Shown here: piece by piece, positions 28,104-37,533 of the stretch
How positions within the stretch are numbered: position 1 is the stretch's first letter
Layout: every line of letters begins with the position of its first letter
Assembly: GCF_001908375.1 (NCBI RefSeq)
Contig: NZ_CP017241.1
Span: 3,624,501 to 3,688,500, forward strand
DNA length: 64,000 bases
Direction: 5' to 3'
From: Rhizobium etli 8C-3
Lineage (GTDB): Bacteria > Pseudomonadota > Alphaproteobacteria > Rhizobiales > Rhizobiaceae
Translations under genes and position numbers: made by a program
Notes under the pieces: generated by a model
What the model was told of the DNA's origin: nothing
Databases searched by the model: none
What the model saw: only the letters and a program-made list of their open reading frames with translations

Positions 28104-29009
28104 TTGGCGGAAAGTAAGGTTGCCAGCAGAGCCATCTATCAGCCGGGCGCAAGCAGCATCGAAGGCTCGCCGACAGAGCTTCAGCTGTTTCATGCCCATC
28201 CACCGGTGATGGCGATGCCGCACTGGCATGCGCAGGTGGAGGTGAACTACATCATGCGGGGCACTGTGCATTACCGCATGAACGATCACGAAATGACGCT
28301 CAAGGCTGGCGACATGTGCCTCTTCTGGGGCGGCCAGCCGCATCAGATGGATGAGTCTTCGGAAGATTCGCTCTATGCAGGCGCCCATTTGCCGCTCGTC
28401 TATTTCTTCCGTCTGCGCCTGCCCGCTGAAATCTCCAGCCGCCTGATGAAGGGCTCGACGCTGCTGACGTCCGATACCGATGCTGCGGACAAAGAGAACT
28501 TCTCCCGCTGGTTCCGCTACGCCAATTCGGGCAATCCGGCAAAGGCCCAGCATGCTGTCGACGAGTTGCTGCTTCGCATCGAGCGCATCGCCTTCGAACC
28601 CTATTCGATGACGGTCGTCGGCTACGGTGGAAAGGAGGCCGAACAGCCTCACACGCAACCGTCGCGCAGCATTGCCCGGATGTGCGATTTCATCGCCGCC
28701 AATTTCATGGAGGACATCGACACCGTCGATATCGCCCGGGCGGCGGACCTGCATCCGAAATATGCAATGAACGTCTTCAAGAAATCGACCGGAATGACGC
28801 TCAGCAAATATCTCAATCTGTTGCGCCTCTCCCGCGCCCAGGCGTTGCTGATGGCAGACGATGCCAATGTGCTTCAGGTGGCCATGGACAGTGGTTTCGG
28901 CTCCATCAGCGCCTTCAACAAATCCTTCCGCCACATCGCCGGCATGTCTCCGTCGGACTTCCGAAGAGACATTCGCCTCGCCACATCCAGCGGCCTACCG
29001 GCAAGCTAG
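28104..29009 (+). CDS. AraC family transcriptional regulator
   Basis: Regulator of 301 residues with a TTG start preceded by AAAAGGGA. The N-terminal cupin (HAHPPVMAMPHWHAQVEVNY, then GDMCLFWGGQPHQM) should bind the inducing sugar; the C-terminal 100 residues hold two HTH motifs, the second around ALLMADDANVLQVAMDSGFG and GSISAFNKSFRHIAGMSPSDF. It is divergent from the 28.0-21.8 kb ABC operon across a 92-base gap, so it most likely activates that operon. Confidence 0.9.
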   Translation: MAESKVASRAIYQPGASSIEGSPTELQLFHAHPPVMAMPHWHAQVEVNYIMRGTVHYRMNDHEMTLKAGDMCLFWGGQPHQMDESSEDSLYAGAHLPLVYFFRLRLPAEISSRLMKGSTLLTSDTDAADKENFSRWFRYANSGNPAKAQHAVDELLLRIERIAFEPYSMTVVGYGGKEAEQPHTQPSRSIARMCDFIAANFMEDIDTVDIARAADLHPKYAMNVFKKSTGMTLSKYLNLLRLSRAQALLMADDANVLQVAMDSGFGSISAFNKSFRHIAGMSPSDFRRDIRLATSSGLPAS

Positions 29010-29529
29010 CTGGTTCGCGTCCATAAGCGGCAAACTGCCGATACATGAGAAAAATCACGATATTGCCGGCATCGACACCCTGCGGCTCCAGGTACACTTT
29101 CAGATCAAACTCCTGGTTTTAAAGACAAATCCGCAACCGCCTCGCAGCCGAACTTGCGTCAAGAACGCGCCGTCCAGGCCGGTATTCGAACTTTTCGCCG
29201 AACGCAAGATCGGTCGCAGCGCGATCTGCTCGGGCTGTTGACGCGGGAACTTCGCCGCACGGTCTTAAGGAGACGCCATGGGCCTGTCGGCCGCAGTGCT
29301 GCGCGGCCTCATTGCTGAAGCAGCCTCGTCAGTTGAGCCCTCAGGCTTGGGCTTCCATCTGCAAGTATCCGTCTCGTTGCGGGCTTTTGCCGGGCGGTCG
29401 CGGGGCAGGGGCCGAGGAAGTCAGTCCTGCACAAGACCATCACGGAGCTTCGGATTGCGAGCGCCCGGCCACAGGAGCAATATAGGAGACACAAAATATC
29501 CATCTGGCCGCCTAAGGCACTCGGCGATC
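29010..29529 (+). other. Gap before histidine kinase; possible leader or kinase extension
   Basis: No separate gene is supported. An ATG at 29278 has an excellent ribosome site (TTAAGGAGACGCC) and is in frame with the kinase, adding 84 residues rich in Arg, Ser and Gly with no recognised domain and with codon use that worsens after about 25 codons. It is either the true kinase start or a decayed leader ORF. Confidence 0.4.
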
Positions 29530-32500
29530 ATGTTACGGAACCATTTAATCCTCGCCGTTGCCGGCGTCGTACTCGTTCTAAGTCTGGTCCTGGCCGGTCT
29601 ATGGATCTGGACGGGAAACGTCATCGTCTCGATCATGTCCGAGCGGCTGATCCGAGAGGTGACGCATGCCGTGCATCGCGACGTTGATCATTTGGTGCGC
29701 GCCGCCGACAAGGCGGTGTCCCGCTTGGCCAATGGTCTTGCTCGTCACGACCTGTCACCCGGCGACCCACATGCTGTCGCACAGGAGCTCCATACGTTGC
29801 TGGCTGAAGAACCCGACGTCGACTGGATGTTTTTCGGCAACGAGGCCGGCGGGATCGTTTCGGTCGGGCGACTGGCAGATTCAAGCGTCGTGTTTCTGAT
29901 GACCGATGAATTTCGCGCAAACGTCGTGCGCGAGTTCGAAGCACTGCCAAGCGGCAGGATCGGCCGTTTGCGGAAGTCAGAAGGCGCGTTCGACGCACGC
30001 GGGAGGATCTGGTACGCCAGGGCCAAGGAGACGGGCAAGCGCTATTGGACCGAGCCCTATCTCGGTGTAGGCGAGCCGATCTTGGGCATCTCGCTCTCCC
30101 TCCCGGTCTTCAACAAGAACCGCAACTTCGTTGGGGTGTGCGGGATCGATCTCATCTTGACTAATCTTTCCAGGTTCTTGCAGACGCTCGAAATCGGCGA
30201 CAACGGCAGGGCCTTCATCATGGACGCCACCGGACATCTGATTGGCGCGTCGGGAGGAGTGGCGCCCGTCACTATCGGCGCTGACGGCGCGCACCTGCGC
30301 CTTCAGGCATCAGAGGCGACCGATCCCATCGTCCGCGAAACTGCCCGCTACCTTCGAAGGTACCCGGGGGTAGCCGGGTCTTCGTCACCTGGACCGCGCG
30401 TGTTTTCCTTCAGTGACCCTGAGGGGGGCAGGATCTATGCGGCGGTCGATCGCGCTGAGGCCCCCGGCGCACTTGACTGGACAATCATCTCAGCGGTGCC
30501 AGCCTCGGATTTTCTGACGCCTGTATACCGTGCGGCCTATCTGTCGATAGGCGTCGGCACAGTCATCGTCGCTGTCTTCGGGGTCCTCGGACTGGGGCTC
30601 GTCGGACGCACGCTGCGGCCGCTGACCGCCTTGACGCAGGCCGCCCACGCGATTGCAAACGGCGAATGGCGGGAAGTGCCCAAGGTCCGTAGAAACGATG
30701 AGGTCGGCCTGCTTGCCCAGGCGTTCGCTCTCATGACCTTCCGTCTCAAGGAGACGTTGGAGGGTCTGCGTCGAAGCGAGGCCAACTTTGCAGAAGCGCA
30801 ACGCGTCGCCCATGTCGGCTATTGGGAGCGTGACCTCGACACAGACTGTCTTACCTGGTCGGACGAGACATACCGCATCTTTGGGTTGACGCCGCGCGCA
30901 GGCACGGTCGTCAGTGTTGCCGAAGCGGTTGAGCGGATCCACCCGGAGGATCGGTCGATCTGGAGCCAGGCAGCGGCGGAGGCCATGCGCGGCGAATCTC
31001 GCTACGACCTGGAGTACCGCATCGTCCGGCCCGGCGGCGAGCTGCGCATCGTTCACAGCCAGGGCGATCTTACAAGGGACGGGTCGGGTCGGCCGCACAG
31101 CATGTTCGGTACGATCCAGGACGTTACCGAGCGCAAGCGGGTCGAAGAGGCGCTGCGGGACAGCGAGGAGCAGTGGAGAGCCGTATTCGAGAACAATCCG
31201 ACGATGTACTTCATGGTGGACGCAAGCGGCACCGTCGTGTCCGTAAATCCCTTTGGCGCGCAGCAGCTGGGTTACACCGTCGACGAACTGATCGACCGAC
31301 CCGTAAAGGACATCTTTCACGAGGAGGACCGAGATGCCGTCCAGAGGCATGCAGCCGCCTGTCTCGAACATCTTGGCCGGGCCATGAGCTGGGAACTGCG
31401 CAAGATACGCAAGGACGGCTCGATGCTGTGGGTTCGCGAGACGGGCCGAGCGATGGTGATCAAGAAGCGACCTGTCATCCTCATCGTGTGCGAGGACATC
31501 ACCGAGCGCAAGCGCGCCGAAGAGGCTGCCCGGCGGAGTGAGGAAGAGCTTCGCGAGGTCATCGAGACAGTTCCGGCGATGGTGTGGACGGCCCTGCCCG
31601 ACGGCCGTGTCGATTTCATCAATCGGCGTTGGCAGGAGTTCACAGGCTTGTCCCTGGACGCAACGGCAGGAGCGAGCTGGGACGCCGAAGCCCGATTTCA
31701 CCCCGAAGATCTTGAACATTATATGTCCAGGTGGCATGCCTCCTTGGCCACTGGCCACCCGTTCGAGGTTGAAGTGCGGATCCGTCGGGCAGCTGACGGC
31801 GAATACCGCTGGTGGTTCGAAAATGCCGTGCCGCTGCGCGACGAGCACGGAAACATTGTTAAATGGTACGGGTTTCTCGTCGACATTGAAGATCGCAAGA
31901 GGGCCGAGGAGGCCCTGCAGAAGGCGCAGGCCGAGCTCGCGCATGTCGCGCGCGTGACCACGATGGGCGCCCTGACCTCCTCCATCGCCCATGAGGTCAA
32001 CCAGCCGCTGGCCGCCGTGGTCACCAACGCCAATGCCGCCCTCCACTGGCTCGCCAGCGAGCCCCCCAACCTCGACGAGGCGCGGGAGACGGTGGAGCGC
32101 ATCGTCCGTGACGGGCATCGTGCCGGCGAAGTCATCGGCCGGGTGCGCGCGCTCCTGAAGAAGACAGTCACTGTCACGGCGCAGGTGGACCTGAACGCCC
32201 TTGTCGAAGATTCAGTCGCTCTCGTCCAAGGCGAGGTACGCCGCCATCGGATCTTTCTGCGGACCGAGTTGGCGCACGACCTTCCGCACGTTGCGGGCGA
32301 CCGGGTGCAGTTGCAGCAGGTAATCCTCAACCTGGTGATGAACGGCATGGAGGCGATGAAGACGATCGCAGACCGACCACGCGTACTGCTGATCAGGTCC
32401 CGCCTCGACGCATCCGAGGCCGCACTGGTCGAAGTGCACGACACCGGTGTCGGCTTGGAGCCCCAGAGTGTGGAGCGGGTGTTCGAAGCGTTTTTCACGA

Positions 32501-32679
32501 CGAAGGCAGAGGGTCTGGGCATGGGCTTGGCCATTTGCCGGTCGATCATCGAGGCGCACGGGGGGCGACTGTGGGCCCGGACGAACGATCCTTGGGGGGC
32601 TGTGTTTCAATTCACCTTGCCTTCGGCTCCGGCCGAGAATGCTCCTGGCGAGCATCCCGGCCCAGCGCCGGCAGTGTGA
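29530..32679 (+). CDS. Membrane-bound PAS sensor histidine kinase
   Basis: Sensor kinase of 1049 residues from this ATG (1133 from 29278). Order: transmembrane helix (about 6-28), periplasmic Cache-like sensor, second helix (about 335-358, YLSIGVGTVIVAVFGVLGLG), HAMP, three PAS domains each ending in a DxTERKR or DRKR linker (around 535, 660 and 795), then HisKA and HATPase. The phospho-acceptor is His821 in SSIAHEVNQPLAA, a FixL/NtrB-like H-box. N box NLVMNGMEAM, G1 DTGVGLEPQ and G2 EGLGMGLAI are intact. This end is chosen because the membrane helix then begins the protein as a normal signal anchor. Two response regulators lie just downstream; the signal is unknown. Confidence 0.88.
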   Translation: MLRNHLILAVAGVVLVLSLVLAGLWIWTGNVIVSIMSERLIREVTHAVHRDVDHLVRAADKAVSRLANGLARHDLSPGDPHAVAQELHTLLAEEPDVDWMFFGNEAGGIVSVGRLADSSVVFLMTDEFRANVVREFEALPSGRIGRLRKSEGAFDARGRIWYARAKETGKRYWTEPYLGVGEPILGISLSLPVFNKNRNFVGVCGIDLILTNLSRFLQTLEIGDNGRAFIMDATGHLIGASGGVAPVTIGADGAHLRLQASEATDPIVRETARYLRRYPGVAGSSSPGPRVFSFSDPEGGRIYAAVDRAEAPGALDWTIISAVPASDFLTPVYRAAYLSIGVGTVIVAVFGVLGLGLVGRTLRPLTALTQAAHAIANGEWREVPKVRRNDEVGLLAQAFALMTFRLKETLEGLRRSEANFAEAQRVAHVGYWERDLDTDCLTWSDETYRIFGLTPRAGTVVSVAEAVERIHPEDRSIWSQAAAEAMRGESRYDLEYRIVRPGGELRIVHSQGDLTRDGSGRPHSMFGTIQDVTERKRVEEALRDSEEQWRAVFENNPTMYFMVDASGTVVSVNPFGAQQLGYTVDELIDRPVKDIFHEEDRDAVQRHAAACLEHLGRAMSWELRKIRKDGSMLWVRETGRAMVIKKRPVILIVCEDITERKRAEEAARRSEEELREVIETVPAMVWTALPDGRVDFINRRWQEFTGLSLDATAGASWDAEARFHPEDLEHYMSRWHASLATGHPFEVEVRIRRAADGEYRWWFENAVPLRDEHGNIVKWYGFLVDIEDRKRAEEALQKAQAELAHVARVTTMGALTSSIAHEVNQPLAAVVTNANAALHWLASEPPNLDEARETVERIVRDGHRAGEVIGRVRALLKKTVTVTAQVDLNALVEDSVALVQGEVRRHRIFLRTELAHDLPHVAGDRVQLQQVILNLVMNGMEAMKTIADRPRVLLIRSRLDASEAALVEVHDTGVGLEPQSVERVFEAFFTTKAEGLGMGLAICRSIIEAHGGRLWARTNDPWGAVFQFTLPSAPAENAPGEHPGPAPAV

Positions 32680-32740
32680 GGTGGCGGGTCTTGCGACATG
32701 CATCACTTCGACGTGCCGATGCCTGGCGTCAGCCGCCCCC

Positions 32741-33133
32741 TCATCGGTCTTGCCGGTCGGTACCACGGGCCAGCGCAGAACCGATGCACTTCAGCAGATC
32801 CTGCTCTCCAAACGGTTTTGCCAGGTAGCCGACAATGTCGGGACCCAACCCACGCCTGTGCGCATTCTCATTCGGATAGGCAGTGATCAGAACGGTCGGA
32901 ATGCTCTTGCCCAACGCGACAAGGCTCCGGTGCAGATCAAGCCCGTTCATTCCGGACATATGGATGTCCGTTACCAGGCAGGCCGTGCGGTGCAGATGCG
33001 GAAACCTCAAGAAATCATCGGCGGATGAAAAAGCCTCGGCGTCAAATCCCAGCGACCTCATGAGTCCCTTGGTAGCCTCGCGCATCGACTGGTCATCATC
33101 GACGATCGCAATGAGAGGCTTTTTCGTTGGCAC
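32741..33133 (-). CDS. Single-domain response regulator
   Basis: Stand-alone receiver domain of 130 residues. The GTG at 33131-33133 is chosen because GGAGGCG lies 5 bases upstream. The acidic pair is in IAIVDDDQSM, the phospho-acceptor Asp in CLVTDIHMSG, the Thr in VLITAYP and the Lys in GYLAKPFG. There is no output domain, so it may act like CheY or as a phosphate sink for the kinase, whose gene ends 61 bases away on the opposite strand. Confidence 0.88.
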   Translation of the reverse strand: MPTKKPLIAIVDDDQSMREATKGLMRSLGFDAEAFSSADDFLRFPHLHRTACLVTDIHMSGMNGLDLHRSLVALGKSIPTVLITAYPNENAHRRGLGPDIVGYLAKPFGEQDLLKCIGSALARGTDRQDR

Positions 33134-33564
33134 TGCCGCCTCCAAATTCGCGATAGGCGTTTTGCAGAAGTGTGTGGTCGCGGCTTGCAAGATACAGCAG
33201 CCTGCAGGGGCGACAAAGTCACTGGGGGCTATACGATGGTATAGATTGCTTAAGACCTGTCGTCGCAAAGTGCAGGGCCGCCAAGTTTTTGGTCCCGCTG
33301 GTTGCCGGTTGGGCGTGCCGGCAATGGCAGGAGGTGCAACGCCATAGCGGGCCGATCGATCCTATCGCAACTGGCCTTGTCGCTAAGGGAATTAGGGCGC
33401 ATTCTGATGTGCGAGAAAGCTTCGGTTCGGCACCGGCTGAGGAGAGAGGGGAGTGTTCTCATTGCGGCATCGCCACTCTGTCGGTTGGGCTTGCCCCGAT
33501 GCCGCAACAGCGGGTGCAGACCTCTCGTGTCCGCAAGAGCTGCCTTCCTCCGAGGGCCGCTGAC
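33134..33564 (+). other. Divergent regulatory gap between two response regulators
   Basis: About 430 bases between two outward-reading regulator genes. The frame of the FixJ-like gene is open to 33172, but the extension has no ribosome site and reads as non-coding. No clear -35/-10 pair was found. The interval must contain both promoters. Confidence 0.4.
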
Positions 33565-34200
33565 ATGACGGATGTGCGAGAAACCGCCATCGTCATCGAT
33601 GATGATCCGGCGATCCGCGAGGCGCTCGGCAGCCTGCTGCGATCCGTCGGTTTTGACGTGAAGCTCCTTTCCTCTGTGGACGACTTCCTCAAGTCCGAAC
33701 GACCGCACGGGCCGACCTGCCTCGTGCTGGATGTCCGGCTGCCGGGACAAAGCGGTCTTGAATTTCAACGAGAGTTGTCGCGGAGAAACATTCAGCTCCC
33801 GATCGTCTTCATCACCGGGCATGGCGACATTCCCATGTCCGTGCAAGCGATGAAAGGGGGGGCGATTGAGTTCTTGACGAAACCGTTCCGCGAGCAGGAT
33901 CTACTCGATGCCGTTCATGTGGGTCTGGCGCGCGACCGTGCTTGGATTGAGAATGAAAAAGCGTTGGCGACCTTGCGTGCGAATTTTGAGAGCCTGACCC
34001 CACGGGAGCGCGAGGTGATGGCTTTGGTGGTGATCGGACGGCTGAACAAACAGATTGCCGCCGATCTAGGCGTGAGCGAAATTACGGTAAAGGTACATCG
34101 TAGCCAGGTTATGCAGAAGATGCGTGCCAAGTCCCTGCCCGAACTCGCCCTCATGGCGGACAAGCTGAAGCTGGGGCCAGGAAAGCCGCAGGGCTCCTAG
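33565..34200 (+). CDS. FixJ/NarL-type response regulator with LuxR HTH
   Basis: Response regulator of 211 residues. Receiver domain: acidic residues in IVIDDDPAIRE, phospho-acceptor Asp56 in CLVLDVRLPG, Thr in FITGHGD and Lys in FLTKPFRE. C-terminal LuxR helix-turn-helix: LTPREREVMALVVIGRLNKQ then GVSEITVKVHRSQVMQKM. This is the FixJ/TodT architecture that pairs with PAS kinases of the HEVNQPL type, so it is the likely transcriptional output of the kinase at 29.5 kb. ATG at 33565 with CGAGGG about 9 bases upstream. Confidence 0.92.
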   Translation: MTDVRETAIVIDDDPAIREALGSLLRSVGFDVKLLSSVDDFLKSERPHGPTCLVLDVRLPGQSGLEFQRELSRRNIQLPIVFITGHGDIPMSVQAMKGGAIEFLTKPFREQDLLDAVHVGLARDRAWIENEKALATLRANFESLTPREREVMALVVIGRLNKQIAADLGVSEITVKVHRSQVMQKMRAKSLPELALMADKLKLGPGKPQGS

Positions 34201-34245
34201 CCGGCCAATCCAGATGAGAGAATCCCTGAAAGGCACCACCCGACC

Positions 34246-34575
34246 TTAATGTATTGTCACCGAATGCTGCGTAGGGCAAAGCTCCTCGAAGGCCTCTACA
34301 AGACGGACAAGCCCGAGCGAGTAGCACAAAAGACCGAACCGCGTCCCGGTAACGTACAGGGTAAATTGAGATGCCCGCGATTGCAGCGCTCGCCCCTTTA
34401 GAGACAAGATCGTTTCGCGCGGCATGACGGAAAACGTCATCAAATGAGCTTCAGGATCCAGATTCGGCACTGCTGGATAGTCTGGCGGCATCTGGATCGG
34501 ATTACCTGATGGCATCGTCCAGCCTTCTGACATGCGCTGCAGGTCGATTTCGATGCGGTTGAGGTCTTGCGTCAT
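34246..34575 (-). CDS. Conserved hypothetical protein
   Basis: A 109-residue protein with no recognised domain. The ATG at 34573-34575 has AAGGA at good distance. It is soluble in appearance, with a middle segment TFSVMPRETILSLKGRALQ and a hydrophobic C-terminal stretch. It starts 11 bases after the secreted protein at 34587-34907, so the two are cotranscribed. It converges on the FixJ-like gene. Function unknown. Confidence 0.6.
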   Translation of the reverse strand: MTQDLNRIEIDLQRMSEGWTMPSGNPIQMPPDYPAVPNLDPEAHLMTFSVMPRETILSLKGRALQSRASQFTLYVTGTRFGLLCYSLGLVRLVEAFEELCPTQHSVTIH

Positions 34576-34586
34576 GGTGACCATCC

Positions 34587-34907
34587 TTAGAAGGAGCGCG
34601 GAGGAACGAACAGGCAAATGGTGCGACCCGTGGGCTCGCCGGCCACCGTGCATTGGTGAAACTGCCCGTCCGGACTGTTCTTGATGCGAGTATCCCGTGG
34701 CGTTATGAGCTCGCCGGTGAGCTTGATGACATATCCGCGGGGGCCCTCGAGAACCCCTTGATCGCGGATCTCGCGGCAATCCATCCCACTGCAGCACGAA
34801 AATGGATATGTCCATCCGTGCGGCTGCGCCGCCGTTGGCGTCGCATCATGCGCCACTGCCGGGGCTGCGATCACGAATGGAAAGAGAATAGCTGCTGCCT
34901 TGCTCAT
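34587..34907 (-). CDS. Secreted Cys-containing hypothetical protein
   Basis: A 106-residue protein with a clear signal peptide (AAAILFPFVIAAPAVAHD). The mature part carries FSCCSGMDCREI, then QFHQCT and TICLF, suggesting disulfides in the periplasm. Similar small rhizobial proteins exist with the pattern CC-x-x-x-DC, but no function is known. ATG at 34907 with GAGG 8 bases upstream. Confidence 0.7.
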   Translation of the reverse strand: MSKAAAILFPFVIAAPAVAHDATPTAAQPHGWTYPFSCCSGMDCREIRDQGVLEGPRGYVIKLTGELITPRDTRIKNSPDGQFHQCTVAGEPTGRTICLFVPPRSF

Positions 34908-35462
34908 GATTCGCACCTCGATGGTGAATTGAACCAGCTTCGGTTCTGAAGCCCTTCGAAAAATTGAGCCGCTGCGAAGTAGCGTTCTTTGTCTTTTCGG
35001 GCGGCTCCGCCTCCACGATGTGCCGCCCGTCCATTTATGGCGTCTTGGAAAACGGCCCGGTGGGGCAGAATGTAGGCTAACGGTAACAGCACGTTGTCCG
35101 GCCTGCCTATTGAACAGGAGGAAGAATCAGATACCAACGAGGAAGGGACGACTTATACGTCGGTCTAGGTACGCTTCAATGCGGGACTATGATTGCAACC
35201 TCCAAGTACTGCTTCGTTAAAAGTTCTCGACCTGATGACCAAGCGCTCCTTGCGTCAGGCGAGTTAGACGCGGCGCTTAAAAAAAAGCTCCGCAAGGGGG
35301 CAACGGGAACTTTCAAGCCAGGCCCGCACACATGAAAACGGAGATATACGCTCGACAGAAAAGCCGCGCGGAGTTCGGCCAGGAAGTGGTTCTGGGGCGA
35401 ACTCGTCCATTTTTGATCGGAAGGGCATTTATCTCCCAACCCGTATTTTCGCACCTGAAACG
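34908..35462. other. Intergenic gap, nothing firmly supported
   Basis: No gene could be supported. A 47-codon plus-strand frame begins at ATG 35189 (MIATSKYCFVKSS) and ends in a run of Lys codons, with no ribosome site; I consider it chance. The interval should contain the promoter of the 34.9 kb pair and the end of the tetronate operon transcript. Confidence 0.35.
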
Positions 35463-36743
35463 TCAGTGCATCATTGCCAGCGCGGAGGTGAAGAAATCCT
35501 CGCCTCCGAAGTTTCCGGATTTCAGGGCCAGGAGCATGTCGCCCTGCTTATTTCCGACCGTTCGCAGCACCGGTACGCCAGGCGCGATTTCCAGGCCGAT
35601 CAGAAATGCTGGAATGGCGAGCCTGTCGACCGCTGCGCCGGAGGTTTCGCCGCCGGCGATCACCAGGCGCCGCACGCCTCTTGTCATCAGTTCCTCAGCA
35701 ATGATCGACGTCGCGGTTTCGATCGCGTGGCCCGAGGCGTCCCGTCCGTACTGCGATTGCAGCCGGGCAACGGTTTGGGGCGACGCGCTCGCTGCGACGA
35801 CGACGGGGCCGGCGGAAATGCGGTTCCCGGCCCAGGAGATCGCGGCGGAAATCTCGTCTGGGCCGGCGAGCAGTTTTTCCGTGTCGAGCCGCAGAACGGG
35901 CAACGACCTTTCGGCAACCTCCAGCTGCCGGAGCGTCGCGCTGGAGCAGCTTCCGGCAACGATGGCGGCAAGCCCGCCCACCGGGCGCATGGCGTCAGCA
36001 GTTGCTGCGGTGGCGCAACCTACCCGGCCCGAGCGCATAAGGGCACGGGCGAGACCAAGACCAAGGCCCGATGCGCCGGTCGACACCGGTGCTTGGAGCG
36101 CCACCTCGCCGAGCGTTTCAAGATCCTGTTCGCAGATCGCATCCGCGATCGCGGCGGTCGCGCCCTCGGCGCGAATGGCCTCAAGCCGCGCCTTTACCGC
36201 ACCGGCTCCAGCCGAAACCGTTGCCAGGTCGACTGTATCGACCCCACCGCGCGATTGCCGGGCCATGACGCGCACCAGGTTGGCATCATGCATTGGATTG
36301 AGGGGGTGATCCTTTAGCGGGCTCTCGTTCAGCGGTTTCCCGTCGACAAAGAGGTGACCGAGATAGACGGTGCGCCCCGTTTCGGGGAAGGCGGGTGTAA
36401 CCAGCACCGTGCCGCCGCCGGCAGCATGGCTCAGCGCCTCCGTCACCGGACCGATATTGCCGGCAACAGTCGAATCGAAGGTCGAGCAGATCTTGTAAAG
36501 GACATGGACCGCCCCGCGCTCGCGCAGCCATCGTTCGGCCCGTGTCGCCGCAGCAACGGCGTCAGCGGCTGCGACGGAGCGAATTTTCATGGAGACGACG
36601 ACCGCGTCGACATCCGGCAGCGCCAGCGACGGGTCGGGAATGCCGACGGTCTGCACGGTTCGCAGACCGTTCTTCGTCAGCGTGTTGGCAAGGTCTGACG
36701 CGCCGGTGTAATCGTCGGCGATCGATCCAAGCAGAATGGTCAT
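35463..36743 (-). CDS. otnK: 3-oxo-tetronate kinase OtnK (DUF1537 four-carbon acid sugar kinase)
   Basis: ATP-dependent kinase making 3-oxo-tetronate 4-phosphate, 426 residues, the usual length. The N-terminal substrate domain has GSIADDYTGASDLAN and KICSTFDSTVAGNIGP; the C-terminal nucleotide domain has VIAGGETSGAAV and GNKQGDMLLALKSGNFGG, all hallmarks of the OtnK/DtnK/LtnK family. Last gene of the four-gene tetronate operon, 3 bases after otnI. The OtnK assignment, rather than a threonate or erythronate kinase, follows from the presence of otnI and ltnD beside it. Confidence 0.9.
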   Translation of the reverse strand: MTILLGSIADDYTGASDLANTLTKNGLRTVQTVGIPDPSLALPDVDAVVVSMKIRSVAAADAVAAATRAERWLRERGAVHVLYKICSTFDSTVAGNIGPVTEALSHAAGGGTVLVTPAFPETGRTVYLGHLFVDGKPLNESPLKDHPLNPMHDANLVRVMARQSRGGVDTVDLATVSAGAGAVKARLEAIRAEGATAAIADAICEQDLETLGEVALQAPVSTGASGLGLGLARALMRSGRVGCATAATADAMRPVGGLAAIVAGSCSSATLRQLEVAERSLPVLRLDTEKLLAGPDEISAAISWAGNRISAGPVVVAASASPQTVARLQSQYGRDASGHAIETATSIIAEELMTRGVRRLVIAGGETSGAAVDRLAIPAFLIGLEIAPGVPVLRTVGNKQGDMLLALKSGNFGGEDFFTSALAMMH

Positions 36744-36746
36744 CTG

Positions 36747-37523
36747 CTACCTCCGGGCAAAAGGTCTGAACCAGTCGAGGCCGTCCAGCGTCTGGCCCCG
36801 GGGGATATATTCACAGCCTACAAAGCCGACGTAACCGAGCCGGTCGATTTCCTCGAAGAGATAGGGGTAGTTCAGCTCCTCGCCGTCCGGCTCATTGCGC
36901 GACGGCACGCTGGCGACCTGGATATGGCCGGTCATCGGCAGCAGGCGGCGCAATCCCATGACCACGTCGCCATGCAAGATCTGGCGGTGATAGACGTCGA
37001 ACTGAAGCTTTAGATTGGGCAGGCCGAGGTCGGTGATTAGCCGCTCAGCCGCACCGAAATCATTGAGGAAATATCCCGGCATGTTTCGTCCGTTGATGGG
37101 CTCGATCAACAGATCGATACCGTCCTCTCCGAGACGCGCCGCAATGTAGGCTACGGAATGCCGGTAGCAGGATGCAGCCTCCATATCAGAGGGCTCGGCA
37201 AGACCTGCCATCAGATGCAAGCGCTTTACGCCGGTCGCCGCCGCATAGTCCAGTGCCCGTTCCACGTCAGACTTCAGATCGTCGAACCGCCCAGAAACAG
37301 CTGCAACACCGCGCTCGCCTGCTGCCCAATCACCCGGCGGCAGATTGAACAATGCCTGCCGCAGATTGTTGCGGTTTAGCCGTTCGGCGATCGCTTCTGG
37401 CGGGGCTTCATAGGGAAAAAGATACTCGACGGCGGAAAATCCGGCATCAGCTGCAGCATCGAAGCGATCGAGGAACGACCATTCGTTAAACATCATCGTC
37501 AGGTTGGCTGCGAAAATGGGCAT
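36747..37523 (-). CDS. otnI: 2-oxo-tetronate isomerase OtnI (hydroxypyruvate isomerase family)
   Basis: TIM-barrel isomerase of 258 residues converting 2-oxo- to 3-oxo-tetronate. Family features: FAANLTMMFNEWSFLDRFDAA, catalytic Glu in LLIEPINGRNMPGYFL, metal or substrate residues in LKLQFDVYHRQ, HIQVASVPSRNEPDGEELNY and GCEYIPRG. It lies between ltnD and otnK with 3- and 10-base spacing, so it is cotranscribed. Confidence 0.9.
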   Translation of the reverse strand: MPIFAANLTMMFNEWSFLDRFDAAADAGFSAVEYLFPYEAPPEAIAERLNRNNLRQALFNLPPGDWAAGERGVAAVSGRFDDLKSDVERALDYAAATGVKRLHLMAGLAEPSDMEAASCYRHSVAYIAARLGEDGIDLLIEPINGRNMPGYFLNDFGAAERLITDLGLPNLKLQFDVYHRQILHGDVVMGLRRLLPMTGHIQVASVPSRNEPDGEELNYPYLFEEIDRLGYVGFVGCEYIPRGQTLDGLDWFRPFARR

Positions 37524-37533
37524 ACCGACCTCC

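Noticed and set aside
30490..32118. 542-codon minus-strand frame inside the histidine kinase
   Set aside because: Antisense to PAS and HisKA domains that are clearly coding on the plus strand.
35189..35332. 47-codon frame beginning MIATSKYC
   Set aside because: No ribosome site, and the frame is equally open upstream of the ATG; not enough to call a gene.
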